DNA of 64,000 nucleotides from Bacillus sp. M6-12 (GTDB taxonomy: Bacteria; Bacillota; Bacilli; Bacillales; DSM-1321). The stretch spans positions 1 to 64,000 of the forward strand of contig NZ_PGVF01000025.1 of NCBI RefSeq assembly GCF_002860285.1. The letters are read 5' to 3'. Both the position numbers and the translations under genes were made by a program. The notes beneath the pieces were generated by a model, which had not been told where the DNA came from, ran no database searches, and saw nothing but the letters and a program-made list of their open reading frames with translations. Every line of letters starts with the position of its first letter. Position 1 is the stretch's first letter. Positions 45,622 through 55,608 of the stretch are shown piece after piece.

Positions 45622-48600
45622 AGGTACATCACTCCCTTTGGTTGTTTTCGCTGCCACTCTTGAAGAGGGAAGACGTTAAGTTCCCCTGTTTGAGCAGTCT
45701 CCAGATAAGCTTCAAAGGTTTCTGGCTCCGAAAAAGCAAGCAAGCGGTACTTTGCAGAAATAAGGCGGAGCTGCTTATCTTCCTCTGTATTCCCGAAGGC
45801 AAGGACGATAGAACCGTTGCCTTCCTTCAGCCAGCCTTCAAAGTCCTGATTATTTATGTTAAGGCCTGCATTATTTATTTCATCATGCATTGAACGGGAT
45901 TTTTTAACCGAGGAGGCTGAAATATAAATACCGTTTTTACCATGCCACTGCCTGCGATGATTATGGAATACCTTAGCCATTGTCTCTTTTCTGCCTACGC
46001 CAATGGCGATTCCTTCACCTGTTGATTTCATTTCCGGACCGATTTTTGAATCCATCCCGCTTAGGGCAAAGGTTGAAAACACTGGATACTTAACGACTGT
46101 ATATGGAATTTCCTCCATAAGCCCTGTATGGGAGAAGATATTCGACACAGTATATTTCCCAAGCAATATTTTTGTCGCAATTTGGACAAGCGGTACACCG
46201 GTTACTTTGCTGATTATCGGAACCGTTCTGCTGGCTCTTGGATTTACTTCAAGAACATTGACTGTATCCCCATCAATAACGAACTGAATGTTCATTAATC
46301 CTTTATAATCTATTTCACGGACGATTTTTTCTGAATAGTGAACCATTTTTTCTTTTACCTCTGCTGATAGTGATTGGGCCGGGAGAATTGCCATGCTGTC
46401 GCCGGAGTGTACACCAGCACGCTCAACGTGTTCGGCTATCAGTGGAATATAAACACATTCTCCATCTGCCACTAAATCAATTTCAGCCTCTTTAGCAGGA
46501 AGATAAGAATCAATCAATACGGGAAATGCCAGCTCATTTCCGGTTTTCAATCTGGTCTCCAGACTGGTTTCATCAATAAATACTTCCATTCCCTGTCCGC
46601 CAATTACATAAGAAGGGCGCAGCAGGACAGGATATCCGATTGCTTTAGCCTTCTCTAGCAGCTGACTCTCGCTGTCTGCCATCGTGCCAGGAATATGCGG
46701 GATATCAAGCCCCTCCAGAAGCTGATAAAAACGTTTGCGATCTTCAAGCTGATCAACAATATCACAGGAGGTACCAATCAAATTCACGCCCAGCGCTTCC
46801 AAACTGTCAGCAAGATTAAGCGCCGTCTGTCCGCCAAACTGCACGATAACATCTGTAATCCCCTCAGCTTCTATCACATTCATGACATACTCCAGGGTAA
46901 GAGGCTCAAAGTACAGGCGGTCTGCCGTTGCATAATCAGTACTTACTGTTTCAGGATTGTTATTGATCAGTATGGTTTCAATGCCTTCCTGTTTTAGTGT
47001 ATAGACACTATGAACAGAGCAATAATCAAATTCTATGCCCTGACCAATCCGTATTGGACCGCTTCCTATGATCAGAACCTTTTGTTTATCCGAGGCAATT
47101 TGCTCATTTTCTCCAAAATAGGTCGAATAAAAATAATTGGTAAATGAATTGAATTCTGCTGCACACGTATCAACTGTTTTATATACTGCCCTTACTCCGA
47201 GGTTAATCCTGCTATGGCGGACAAGCTCTTCCGTCACATCCCAAACGGTTCCTAAATAACGATCCGAAAATCCCTTTTCTTTATAAAGCTGCATTTCCGC
47301 TTTGGTAACCTTATTTAAGCTTGTTGCGGCTATCTCTTTTTCCAGTGACACAAGCCCTGCGAAGCAATGAAGGTAAAAATAGTCAATTGTAGTTGCATCA
47401 TGGATTTTCTCCGGTGTAACGCCTCTTCTAAGAAGCTCCATTACCGCAAAAAATCTTTCATCGGTACTTTCTGTCACAAGCTTCCAAAGCTCTTGGACTG
47501 TTTTTTTGAATAGGGAAGGAAGCTGCAGCCCCGCTGTTTTTAATTCCAATGAATCGACAGCTTTTTGAAGGGCTCCTTCCAGATTGCGGTGGAGGGCCAT
47601 TACTTCACCTGTTGCCTTCATTTGCGTGCCAAGTCTTCTATTCGCTCCAGTGAACTTATCAAACGGCCAGCGCGGAAATTTAACCGCTACATAATCAAGG
47701 GCTGGCTCAAAGCTTGAATACGTACTCTGGGTTACCGGATTTTTCAATTCAGACAAGTGATAACCTACTGCAAGCTTTGCAGCAATACGAGCAATTGGAT
47801 ACCCTGTTGCCTTTGAAGCGAGCGCTGAAGAACGGCTGACACGCGGGTTCACTTCAATTAAGTAATATTGCTTGCTGTGCGGATCAAGAGCAAATTGAAT
47901 ATTGCAGCCTCCAATGATCCCAAGTTCGGAAATGATTTTGATCGATGCTGAACGCAGCATATGATATTCATCGTCAGTCAGCGTCTGGGAAGGTGCCACA
48001 ACAATCGAGTCCCCTGTATGAATCCCTACCGGATCAATGTTTTCCATATTGCAAATAGTGATACAGGTACCATTGCTGTCGCGCATTACTTCATACTCAA
48101 TCTCCTTATAACCGGCAATGCTTCGTTCGATTAGACATTGTGTTATTGGACTTTCCTGGAGTCCTCCCCTGACAAGTTCCTTAAAAGAATCCATTGTCTG
48201 TGCAATGCCGCCGCCAGTTCCGCCAAGTGTATAAGCGGGGCGAACAATGATTGGAAAACCGATTTTTCCAGCGAATTGTACAGCATCTGAAAGTGTATGG
48301 ACAATCATGCTTTCCGGGATTGGTTCATTTATTTCCATCATCAGTTTCCGGAACAGCTCCCTGTCCTCCCCTTTTTTAATAGAATCAATCGGTGTGCCCA
48401 GCAGTTTCACTCCAAATTTATCGAGAGTACCTGCCTCATGGAGCTGATAGGCCAGATTTAACCCGGTCTGCCCTCCCAATGTTGCTAATAAGCCGTCAGG
48501 CCTTTCCTTTTCAATAATTTTTGCCAGGACATCGTGGGTAAGCGGTTCGAAATACACGACATCCGCGTTTAGATCGTCAGTCATGATAGTTGCAGGGTTA

Positions 48601-48746
48601 TTGTTAACCAGAACAACCTTATAACCTTCTTCTTTTAAGGCCACACACGCCTGTGTACCTGCATAATCAAATTCTGCGGCCTGCCCGATGACAATTGGGC
48701 CAGATCCGATGACAAGGATTGTTTTGATTGATTGATCTTTAGGCAT
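45618..48746 (-). CDS. carB: Carbamoyl-phosphate synthase large subunit (arginine-specific)
   Basis: 1042 residues with the duplicated ATP-grasp architecture: first half NKxxFK-like [40 protein letters not shown] near 285; second half begins near 545 ([20 protein letters not shown]) and repeats the plan with [20 protein letters not shown] near 830. The C-terminal domain (about 930-1042) is the allosteric region. The start ATG 48746 overlaps carA by 8 bp. Genes for a second, pyrimidine set are expected elsewhere, as in B. subtilis. Confidence 0.96.
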   Translation of the reverse strand: MPKDQSIKTILVIGSGPIVIGQAAEFDYAGTQACVALKEEGYKVVLVNNNPATIMTDDLNADVVYFEPLTHDVLAKIIEKERPDGLLATLGGQTGLNLAYQLHEAGTLDKFGVKLLGTPIDSIKKGEDRELFRKLMMEINEPIPESMIVHTLSDAVQFAGKIGFPIIVRPAYTLGGTGGGIAQTMDSFKELVRGGLQESPITQCLIERSIAGYKEIEYEVMRDSNGTCITICNMENIDPVGIHTGDSIVVAPSQTLTDDEYHMLRSASIKIISELGIIGGCNIQFALDPHSKQYYLIEVNPRVSRSSALASKATGYPIARIAAKLAVGYHLSELKNPVTQSTYSSFEPALDYVAVKFPRWPFDKFTGANRRLGTQMKATGEVMALHRNLEGALQKAVDSLELKTAGLQLPSLFKKTVQELWKLVTESTDERFFAVMELLRRGVTPEKIHDATTIDYFYLHCFAGLVSLEKEIAATSLNKVTKAEMQLYKEKGFSDRYLGTVWDVTEELVRHSRINLGVRAVYKTVDTCAAEFNSFTNYFYSTYFGENEQIASDKQKVLIIGSGPIRIGQGIEFDYCSVHSVYTLKQEGIETILINNNPETVSTDYATADRLYFEPLTLEYVMNVIEAEGITDVIVQFGGQTALNLADSLEALGVNLIGTSCDIVDQLEDRKRFYQLLEGLDIPHIPGTMADSESQLLEKAKAIGYPVLLRPSYVIGGQGMEVFIDETSLETRLKTGNELAFPVLIDSYLPAKEAEIDLVADGECVYIPLIAEHVERAGVHSGDSMAILPAQSLSAEVKEKMVHYSEKIVREIDYKGLMNIQFVIDGDTVNVLEVNPRASRTVPIISKVTGVPLVQIATKILLGKYTVSNIFSHTGLMEEIPYTVVKYPVFSTFALSGMDSKIGPEMKSTGEGIAIGVGRKETMAKVFHNHRRQWHGKNGIYISASSVKKSRSMHDEINNAGLNINNQDFEGWLKEGNGSIVLAFGNTEEDKQLRLISAKYRLLAFSEPETFEAYLETAQTGELNVFPLQEWQRKQPKGVMYL

Positions 48747-49824
48747 AGACTTTATCTCTCCAGCTTGTGTCTTTTACTGTTTGCAGAAATTCTTCGAATA
48801 AATTCAGGCTCTCTGCCGGGCCCGGGTTAGCCTCAGGATGATACTGAGCAGTTAATATAGGAAGGCTTTTATGGGACAGACCTTCAACCGAACCGTCATT
48901 AACATTGCGGAAACGGACAGCCAGCGGTGTACCTTTAAGACTTTCTTCTTCAATTTCATAGCTATGGTTCTGTGAGCTCATAAATACGCGCTTCGTTTGG
49001 ATATCAACAACAGGCTGATTCGCACCCCTATGCCCAAATAGCATTTTTTTTGTATCGCCCCCAAAGGCTAAGGCAGTCAGCTGGTGGCCAAGGCAAATAG
49101 CCATGGACGGGAAGGTGCTTAGAATAGCCCTGATATTCCCGATCAAATGGGTCAGCTGTTTCGGGTCCCCAGGGCCGTTAGATAGCAGTACACCATCCGG
49201 GGATAACGATTTGACCTTTTCAAATGAGATATCGTAAGGAACAACTGTAACTTTGCAGCCTTTCAAAAGAAGTGAATCCAAAATCGATTTTTTATATCCA
49301 AAATCCATTAAAACAATATGGTATTTTCCTTTGCCATATGAAACAATCTCTTTTGAGGACACCTTTGGCACTGTTTCGTTTAAACCCTTGGTGTTTAGAA
49401 GATATGCATTTGGTGTTTCAGAAAATGAAAGGACGGACGTCATCGAGCCTTCTTTTCTGATCTGCTTCACCAAGGCCCTTGTATCTATACCGCCAAGCAA
49501 TGGGATTCCCCATGAGTCCAAGTACTCCTTTAAGGAGGATTGTGCCTGGAAGTGTGAATAATGCATATTTCCCTGGTAGACTATAACACCAGCAACATGC
49601 GGTTTTTTGCTTTCAAAGTCTTCGCGATTAATTCCGTAGTTTCCGATAAGGGGGTAAGTAAAGACAACTATTTGCCCTTTGTAGGATGGGTCTGTCAATA
49701 CTTCCTGGTAACCCGTCATCCCGGTAAAAAAGACGACTTCTCCACAGATATCCTTTTCTTTGGGTTTGGTAATATATTCTCCTTCAAAGGAAGCACCATT
49801 TGCCAAGTGTATATAGCCTTTCAT
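48739..49824 (-). CDS. carA: Carbamoyl-phosphate synthase small subunit (arginine-specific)
   Basis: 361-residue glutamine amidotransferase that feeds ammonia to CarB. Class I GATase: Cys in MAICLGHQLTALAFGG near 245, His and Glu in AQYHPEANPGPAE near 330. The N-terminal half has FTGMTGYQEVLTDPSYKGQI. The start ATG 49824 follows AGAGGTGG. It comes 73 bp after argD, and that gap contains an ARG box, so it may also have its own promoter. Confidence 0.97.
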   Translation of the reverse strand: MKGYIHLANGASFEGEYITKPKEKDICGEVVFFTGMTGYQEVLTDPSYKGQIVVFTYPLIGNYGINREDFESKKPHVAGVIVYQGNMHYSHFQAQSSLKEYLDSWGIPLLGGIDTRALVKQIRKEGSMTSVLSFSETPNAYLLNTKGLNETVPKVSSKEIVSYGKGKYHIVLMDFGYKKSILDSLLLKGCKVTVVPYDISFEKVKSLSPDGVLLSNGPGDPKQLTHLIGNIRAILSTFPSMAICLGHQLTALAFGGDTKKMLFGHRGANQPVVDIQTKRVFMSSQNHSYEIEEESLKGTPLAVRFRNVNDGSVEGLSHKSLPILTAQYHPEANPGPAESLNLFEEFLQTVKDTSWRDKVYA

Positions 49825-49859
49825 TTTTCCACCTCTAACAATGTATAATTATTTATAAA

Positions 49860-49877
49860 AAATGATTTTTATTCATT
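49860..49877. promoter_or_regulatory. ARG box between argD and carA
   Basis: On the minus strand AATGAATAAAAATCATTT is a near-palindrome very similar to the Bacillus AhrC/ArgR operator (consensus CATGAATAAAAATKCAAK). It lies 36 bp upstream of carA, inside the operon, which suggests AhrC binding at a second site. Confidence 0.65.
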
Positions 49878-49897
49878 TTAACTCATAAATTTCAGCC

Positions 49898-51055
49898 TTA
49901 ATGGCTGATAGATACTTGTTTCATAGCAGCAAGGGCAATCATATTAACTGCAGCGTCAATTTCATGCTTTTCCACAGTCAGCGGCGGCAATAACCGAAGA
50001 ACATTCTGTCCGGCCGGCAATGCCAGCATTCCTTCTTCCTGAAGGGAAACCAAGAAAGGCGCAACTTCTAATGTTAACTGAATTCCAATCATTAGCCCTT
50101 TGCTTCTAATTTCAGATATAAATGGGAACTCTTGCAATTTGTCTTCTAATTGCCGGATTAGATATTCGCAATTTTCATTAATTTTTTCAATAAAACCGGC
50201 TTTTTTTAATTCATTTAATGTAGCTTTTGCAGCCGACATGCTGACAGGGTTGCCGCCAAAAGTGGAACCATGGCTGCCAGGTCCGAAAAACTCCTGCAGT
50301 TCTTGCTTGCCGATCATTGCACCAACAGGCAGCCCATTTCCAAGCCCCTTTGCTGCTGTGATGATATCAGGCTCGATTTCATAGTGCTGGAAGGCAAATG
50401 CTTTACCAGTTCTGCCTATGCCTGTTTGTATCTCGTCAATGATGATCAAGGCACCTGTCTGTTTACAAATAGTTTGAATCGCTTGGAGAAATTCACTTGA
50501 AGCTATATGAATTCCGCCTTCACCCTGGATAATTTCCAGCATGATTGCAGCAGTATCTTTATCAACAGCATTTTTCACTGCTTCCGGATTGTTAAACTGA
50601 ATGTATTCAAAGCTTTCCAGCATGGTTCCATAACCATTTCTTACTTTTTCCTGGCCGGTGGCCGCCATGGTCGCAAACGTTCTTCCATGAAAAGATTGCT
50701 GGCAGGTAACAATTTTCGAACGGCCCGTTGCCTTCCTTGCCAGCTTCATAGCAGCTTCATTTGCTTCTGCACCGCTATTGCAGAAGAACACTTGATCCAG
50801 ACCTGACAGTTCTGCCAAAAGGGATGCGGTATCCTCCTGCAGTGAATTTTTAAAAAGATTCGATGTATGCCAGTACTGATCGAGCTGCTTTTGAACCGCC
50901 TGCTGTACTGCCGGGTGCCGGTGCCCTAAATTCAGAACCCCTATACCGGATGTAAAGTCCAGATACTTTTTTCCTTCGGTGCTGGTCAGCCAGCATCCTT
51001 CGGCTGATTCCGGCTCTATAGTCCATCTTTGGTAGGTTGGAAAAAGTGCGCTCAA
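49898..51055 (-). CDS. argD: Acetylornithine aminotransferase
   Basis: 385 residues from TTG 51055, which overlaps the argB stop; a GAGGG site lies eight bases upstream. PLP-dependent class III aminotransferase: FCNSGAEANEAAMKLARKA near 92, IIIDEIQTGIGRTG near 185 and PDIITAAKGLGNGLPVGAMI near 215, where the Lys binds PLP. It converts N-acetylglutamate semialdehyde to N-acetylornithine. Fourth gene of the arginine operon. Confidence 0.96.
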   Translation of the reverse strand: MSALFPTYQRWTIEPESAEGCWLTSTEGKKYLDFTSGIGVLNLGHRHPAVQQAVQKQLDQYWHTSNLFKNSLQEDTASLLAELSGLDQVFFCNSGAEANEAAMKLARKATGRSKIVTCQQSFHGRTFATMAATGQEKVRNGYGTMLESFEYIQFNNPEAVKNAVDKDTAAIMLEIIQGEGGIHIASSEFLQAIQTICKQTGALIIIDEIQTGIGRTGKAFAFQHYEIEPDIITAAKGLGNGLPVGAMIGKQELQEFFGPGSHGSTFGGNPVSMSAAKATLNELKKAGFIEKINENCEYLIRQLEDKLQEFPFISEIRSKGLMIGIQLTLEVAPFLVSLQEEGMLALPAGQNVLRLLPPLTVEKHEIDAAVNMIALAAMKQVSISH

Positions 51056-51828
51056 TTCATTACCCTCTCTTCTTTTACAAATTTCGTTCCGATAAATTCA
51101 CCATTTTGGAAAAATCGTTCCTTGCCGCTCACAATCATGACATCCCTTACACCCTGATCCAGGACAGCAAGTGCGGTATTTACCTTTGGAATCATGCCGC
51201 CATATATTTTTCCGTCGTTAATATACGAATCTGTTTCGGTTTTTGTTAAACGTTTCTGAATTTCTCTCTCAATCAGCACCCCTTTAACGTCCGTAACAAA
51301 CAGGCACATTTCAGAGTTCAATGCCTTTGCTGCTGCTCCTGCGGCCATGTCGGCATTTACATTTGCCTTCTTTCCTAATCCTGTTGAGGAAATAGGTGTC
51401 AGTACAGGTGTTACTCCTTTTTCAAGCAAAGCACCAAGGACTTCTGTATGGACGTTTGTGATCTGACCAACTGCCCCGAGCGCGGTTTCGTCAATCAATT
51501 TGGCCTGAAATATTCCGCAGTCCGACCCGTTCAATCCTATAGCAGGTATTCCATGGCTTTCGAGCTTTTCCACCAGGCACCGGTTTGTCTTACCCGACAA
51601 GATAAGTTCCGCAATACCTAAAACCTCTTTTGTCGTTTTCCTAAGACCATTTATAAACACCGGCTCAATGCCTTCCTTTGAAAGCATCTCATTAATATCC
51701 GGACCGCCGCCATGCACAAAAACAAGACAATAGCCCAAATCCTTCAATTCTTTTAAACTCTCAAAAAAAGTGTCAGATAGTTCATGAATGATGCTTCCTC
51801 CGCATTTTACCGTCAGAATTTTATTCAT
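51052..51828 (-). CDS. argB: Acetylglutamate kinase
   Basis: 258 residues from ATG 51828, behind AGGAGAGAGCAA, identical in length to the B. subtilis enzyme; an upstream ATG would overlap argJ. Amino-acid kinase fold: KCGGSIIHEL near 5, VHGGGPDINEML near 41, GLGKKANVNADMAAGAAAKA near 155 and VTDVKGVL near 188. It phosphorylates N-acetylglutamate. Confidence 0.96.
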   Translation of the reverse strand: MNKILTVKCGGSIIHELSDTFFESLKELKDLGYCLVFVHGGGPDINEMLSKEGIEPVFINGLRKTTKEVLGIAELILSGKTNRCLVEKLESHGIPAIGLNGSDCGIFQAKLIDETALGAVGQITNVHTEVLGALLEKGVTPVLTPISSTGLGKKANVNADMAAGAAAKALNSEMCLFVTDVKGVLIEREIQKRLTKTETDSYINDGKIYGGMIPKVNTALAVLDQGVRDVMIVSGKERFFQNGEFIGTKFVKEERVMN

Positions 51829-51838
51829 TTGCTCTCTC

Positions 51839-53071
51839 CTAAGTCCGATAGCTGGCATTGATTTTAACATAATCGTAAGTCAGGTCGCAGCCCCATGCTA
51901 TGCCTTCCTCTTTTCCCTCTTCAAGGAACACATTGATGACGATATTGTCCTGGTCCAGATAAGCCTTGGCATCCTTTTCAGAGAACGCAATCGGGCGACC
52001 ATGATCCAGAAGGCAAATATTACCGAATGAAATGCTTACTTTGTCAGGATTAAATGCGACTTCGCTTCTGCCCATTGCCCCAATGATTCTTCCCCAGTTA
52101 GCATCTGATCCGTAAACAGCTGTTTTTACAAGGTTGGAACCAATAATCGTCTTCGCGATTTGGCGTGCTTCCTTTTGTGTTCCCATGCCCTGGACTTTCA
52201 CTTCGATCAGCTTTGTCGCCCCTTCACCGTCTTTGGCTATTTGCTTTGCCAAGTCCTCGCATGTAGTTCTAAGCAATGTCAGAAAGACTGCCCAATCCGG
52301 GTGTTCTGCATTCAGCGGCTTATTTCCAGCTTTTCCATTTGCCATTACAAGCACCATATCATTTGTGGAAGTATCTCCATCCACCGTAATTTGATTAAAG
52401 GTTTCATCCGTAACTGATGATAACGCTGCCTGCAAATCAGCCGTCTCAATGGAAGCATCTGTTGTGATAAATCCAAGCATTGTAGCCATATTTGGATGGA
52501 TCATACCCGAACCCTTTGCTGCACCGCCCATTTTTATTTTTTTATTATCGATCTCTGCTTCATATCCGCAATTTTTAGTAACCGTATCTGTTGTCAGGAT
52601 GGCTACCTCAAAATCATTGGCGCTTGAAACATCATTATTTGGAACCATCGCCTGGATTCCCTGTTTTATTTTATCCATTTGCATATATTCACCAATTACT
52701 CCGGTCGAAGCCACCGCAACATAGTGGTTGGGGATGGTAAACTTTTGGGCTGCCGCCTCTCTCATTTCATAGGCATCTGCCAAGCCCTGCTCACCGGTAC
52801 ATGCGTTAGCACAGGCGCTATTTACGATTACAGCCTGAATTTTCCCTTCTTGAGATATACTTTCCCGCGTGACAGCGAGCGGAGCCGCCTGGAACGTGTT
52901 CAGTGTATAAACAGCTGCACAGGATGCCGGCACTTCAGATAAAACTGCTCCCATATCCTTTTTGGAATATCGTAAGCCTGCATGCACTCCGGCTGCACTA
53001 TATCCCTCCGGAGATAAGATATTTCCTGCCTGTATATGTTGGATACTTTCAACCGGATTTAATGTTTTCAT
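51839..53071 (-). CDS. argJ: Bifunctional ornithine acetyltransferase / N-acetylglutamate synthase ArgJ
   Basis: 410-residue Ntn-hydrolase that transfers acetyl between N-acetylornithine and glutamate and also makes N-acetylglutamate. The self-cleavage site is in GMIHPNMATMLGFITTDA near 190-205 (the Thr of MATML becomes the new N-terminus). The start ATG 53071 lies behind GGGAGGAAGAAG. It precedes argB by 10 bp, closing the acetyl cycle with argC and argD. Confidence 0.96.
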   Translation of the reverse strand: MKTLNPVESIQHIQAGNILSPEGYSAAGVHAGLRYSKKDMGAVLSEVPASCAAVYTLNTFQAAPLAVTRESISQEGKIQAVIVNSACANACTGEQGLADAYEMREAAAQKFTIPNHYVAVASTGVIGEYMQMDKIKQGIQAMVPNNDVSSANDFEVAILTTDTVTKNCGYEAEIDNKKIKMGGAAKGSGMIHPNMATMLGFITTDASIETADLQAALSSVTDETFNQITVDGDTSTNDMVLVMANGKAGNKPLNAEHPDWAVFLTLLRTTCEDLAKQIAKDGEGATKLIEVKVQGMGTQKEARQIAKTIIGSNLVKTAVYGSDANWGRIIGAMGRSEVAFNPDKVSISFGNICLLDHGRPIAFSEKDAKAYLDQDNIVINVFLEEGKEEGIAWGCDLTYDYVKINASYRT

Positions 53072-53087
53072 CTTCTTCCTCCCGAAA

Positions 53088-54122
53088 TTATGGATATAGC
53101 GGTGCTTGCATCAGCCCTGCAGATGGATCTGCACCGATAAGAATATTTGCATTTTGAACAGCCTGGCCGGCTGCTCCCTTCATTAAATTGTCAATAACCG
53201 ATACGATTGTTGCCTTATTAGTCCGCCCATCAAAGGCTACGCCGATATCACAAAAGTTGGAACCATATACCTGTTTGGTACAAGGAAAATGGGCTTCTGG
53301 CTGAATTCTGACAAATGGGTGGCTTTCATAGGCAGTTTTATATAACTCTAGCAGTTCACTTGTAGTAGTTTTCCGCTTTAATTTTACATACATCGTCGCC
53401 ATGATTCCCCGAGTCATCGGCACAAGGTGGGTATTAAATGAAACTGGCTCAATTTCTCCTGCCCACTCATGAAGCTGCTGTTCGATTTCCGGAATATGCT
53501 GGTGCTGGTGTACTTTATAAATTCTGAAATTGTCATTCATTTCACTGAAATGGGTAACGGCGCTAGGTGATTTCCCCGCTCCTGAAACACCAGATTTCGC
53601 GTCTACGATGATATCGTTTGTTTCAGCAAGCCCTTCGGTGAATAATGGCGCTAAGCCCAGCAGAGTTGCGGTGGGATAACAGCCTGGGTTCGCAATAACA
53701 CTGGCTTTCTCAATCGCCTTCTGATTCCACTCCGACAATCCATAAACCGCCTCATTTATGATTTCCGCTGGTGCAGATGTGCCTTTATACCATTTTTCGT
53801 ATTCGCCTGATTTCTTTAACCTCAGATCGCCTGATAGGTCTATGAGCTTAACTCCGAGTTCACGGAAGCTTGGCGCCAGTGTCTTTGATATTCCCGTTGG
53901 AGTTGCAAGAAAGACGATATCTGATGTTTTTGCGATTTTTTCAGGATTAATTTCTTCTAGTATGTATGGAAGGTGGGCCAAATGATTGCCTTCTGCCCAT
54001 ATTGGGACCCCTGCCTTGGAGGATGTATGGAGCGATTCTAAATGAAAATGCGGGTGATGTGTTAACAGCCGTATTAATTCCAGCCCTCCATAACCTGACG
54101 CACCAATAATTGACACTCGCAA
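53088..54122 (-). CDS. argC: N-acetyl-gamma-glutamyl-phosphate reductase
   Basis: 344 residues, TTG start at 54122 behind AAGGAGTGGG. NADP site GASGYGGLELIRLL near 8-20, catalytic Cys in VIANPGCYPTATLLGL near 148, and VHQHQHIPEIEQQL near 205. First gene of argCJBD-carAB-argF, with two ARG-box-like elements in its promoter. Confidence 0.96.
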   Translation of the reverse strand: MRVSIIGASGYGGLELIRLLTHHPHFHLESLHTSSKAGVPIWAEGNHLAHLPYILEEINPEKIAKTSDIVFLATPTGISKTLAPSFRELGVKLIDLSGDLRLKKSGEYEKWYKGTSAPAEIINEAVYGLSEWNQKAIEKASVIANPGCYPTATLLGLAPLFTEGLAETNDIIVDAKSGVSGAGKSPSAVTHFSEMNDNFRIYKVHQHQHIPEIEQQLHEWAGEIEPVSFNTHLVPMTRGIMATMYVKLKRKTTTSELLELYKTAYESHPFVRIQPEAHFPCTKQVYGSNFCDIGVAFDGRTNKATIVSVIDNLMKGAAGQAVQNANILIGADPSAGLMQAPLYP

Positions 54123-54197
54123 ACGGAACCCACTCCTTTTTGTCTAATTAATCGAAAAATTTTTTTAATGCTGCTTCTAGTAGATCTATTGTTAACC

Positions 54198-54242
54198 ATT
54201 ATAAAATTGAATAAAAATAAATGCAAATGTATTTTTATAAAT
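54198..54242 (-). promoter_or_regulatory. argC promoter with ARG boxes
   Basis: Minus-strand TTGCAT (54221-54226), 17-bp spacer and a perfect TATAAT (54198-54203). The spacer and the upstream flank hold TTGAATAAAAATAAATG and ATGTATTTTTATAAAT, two overlapping ARG-box-like elements, so bound AhrC would block polymerase. Confidence 0.7.
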
Positions 54243-54317
54243 TTTTTATCATTCAGAATTTAAGTTCGTCCCGATAAGTATTTACACTATAAATATGGTA
54301 AAATATTATCATGCCTG

Positions 54318-54346
54318 TTGACTGAAAATGGATTTTGATTTTTAAT
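54318..54346 (+). promoter_or_regulatory. Likely fnr promoter
   Basis: TTGACT at 54318-54323, 17-bp spacer and TTTAAT at 54341-54346, about 105 bp before the fnr start. I see no Fnr box here, so no autoregulation is visible. Confidence 0.5.
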
Positions 54347-54452
54347 CTATAAAGTAGTCATTTTTTAGTCACTAGTCCAAGACGATATCCAGGCTTATTG
54401 AACTATTTAACTTCCATTCGATGCCAATGTACCTTTTAAAGGTGGTTATTAT

Positions 54453-55148
54453 ATGCTGCAATCAGAAAATTCTTTATCAGCACCACTTCAAGACCTGCTT
54501 CATTCTCTTCAGCATATTAGAAAAGCAGAAAAAGGTGCCTATCTATTCCAGGAAGGCTCTGTCACAAATGAGCTCTATTTTTTGCTCAGCGGCAAGGTTC
54601 AGGTGAGTAAAATTATTCCTGACGGCAGAGAACTGACACTGCGGATATGCAAAGAAGGGGACCTTGTAGGTGAGCTCATCCTGTTTACGGAAGCTCCAAA
54701 ATATTTAATGAATGCAAAAGTGGTCGAGGAGGCAGAAGTCGGGGTTATCTTTAAAAATGTCCTGGAAGAGAAATTAACGGTAAACAACGGTCTGGCTCTC
54801 GAGTTTATGAAGTGGATGTCAGTCCAATACAGAAAGTCCCAGACAAAATTCCGGGATTTGGTGCTCCATGGAAAAAAGGGAGCCCTGTATTCAACACTGA
54901 TCCGCTTATCCAACAGCTATGGTGTCAGCACCCCCTCAGGAATCATGATCGACCTCCCTCTGACCAATCAGGAACTTGCAAACTTCTGCGGGACCTCAAG
55001 AGAAGTCGTGAACAGGCTCCTGAGTGATTTAAGAAAAAACAATATTCTCTCGATTGATAAAGGATTGATCACCATTTTCGATCTGGACTTTCTCAAAACT
55101 GAGATTGATTGTGAAAACTGTCCGATTGAATTATGTAATATTGAATAA
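54453..55148 (+). CDS. fnr: Anaerobic regulator Fnr (Crp/Fnr family, C-terminal 4Fe-4S cluster)
   Basis: 231 residues. Cyclic-nucleotide-like sensor domain at about 15-135 (GAYLFQEGSVTNELYFLLSG and CKEGDLVGELILF), a dimer helix, and an HTH at 165-200 (TNQELANFCGTSREVVNRLL). The C-terminus has C-x2-C-x4-C (DCENCPIELCNIE), the cluster ligands known in B. subtilis Fnr, unlike the N-terminal cluster of E. coli FNR. It should activate genes through TGTGA-N6-TCACA under low oxygen. The start ATG 54453 has a GGTGG site. A paralogue, broken by a stop, lies at 57076. Confidence 0.93.
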   Translation: MLQSENSLSAPLQDLLHSLQHIRKAEKGAYLFQEGSVTNELYFLLSGKVQVSKIIPDGRELTLRICKEGDLVGELILFTEAPKYLMNAKVVEEAEVGVIFKNVLEEKLTVNNGLALEFMKWMSVQYRKSQTKFRDLVLHGKKGALYSTLIRLSNSYGVSTPSGIMIDLPLTNQELANFCGTSREVVNRLLSDLRKNNILSIDKGLITIFDLDFLKTEIDCENCPIELCNIE

Positions 55149-55173
55149 GTTAATTTTGATTTACTAGCTGATA

Positions 55174-55210
55174 AAAAAGCACTCCGGCCACTTGGCCGGA
55201 GTATTTTTTT
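55174..55210. terminator. Bidirectional terminator after fnr
   Basis: Perfect 9-bp stem ACTCCGGCC/GGCCGGAGT with a short loop and A/T runs on both sides. Confidence 0.92.
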
Positions 55211-55216
55211 GCTTGT

Positions 55217-55510
55217 TCACTGCACCATGATGGAGACAGCCATTATCACAAAAAATAACACATAAATGCCTACCTTCATAACCGAGATTTTCTTCCCGTA
55301 TAGGCAGACAGCCCTTATCAGGCTTGGCAAAAAGGCTAGCATGACAATCCAGTGGCCTGTGAGCGTCCAAAGTCCGATAATTCCGGAATGATAACCCCAA
55401 GATATATATTTAAAAGAGAGATTCTTTTTTTCCCGAATCATTGTTTTCACATATAGAATGCTTCCAAAGAAAAATAGAAAAGGAATGGCAGCGACTAATA
55501 ATGCCGTTTG
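55217..55510 (-). pseudogene. YwiC-like membrane protein remnant (C-terminal part only)
   Basis: A frame of about 97 codons, with no start, reads TALLVAAIPFLFFFGSILYV, KTMIREKKN, HSGIIGLWTLTGHWIVMLAF and LPSLIRAVCLYGKK, ending in two more hydrophobic segments. This resembles the last third of YwiC-like proteins (about 240 residues), which lie with fnr and narGHJI in B. subtilis. Upstream in frame is a TAA, so the N-terminal 140 or so residues are missing. The shortened ATG start at 55450 has no ribosome site. Best read as a relic of the nitrate-respiration locus. Confidence 0.6.
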
Positions 55511-55571
55511 ACTTTAATTTTCTCTCTTATTCTAAAGGTGTGCTGGCTCAAGGAAGCTGCCAGTGCATGGG

Positions 55572-55606
55572 AAAGGCCTCTGCATAAGCTTGCAGAGGCC
55601 ATTTCT
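55572..55606. terminator. Terminator of moaA
   Basis: Perfect 10-bp stem GGCCTCTGC with its complement and an 8-nt loop; T tract ATTTCTTTTT on the plus strand, weaker CTTTCC on the minus. Confidence 0.75.
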
Positions 55607-55608
55607 TT

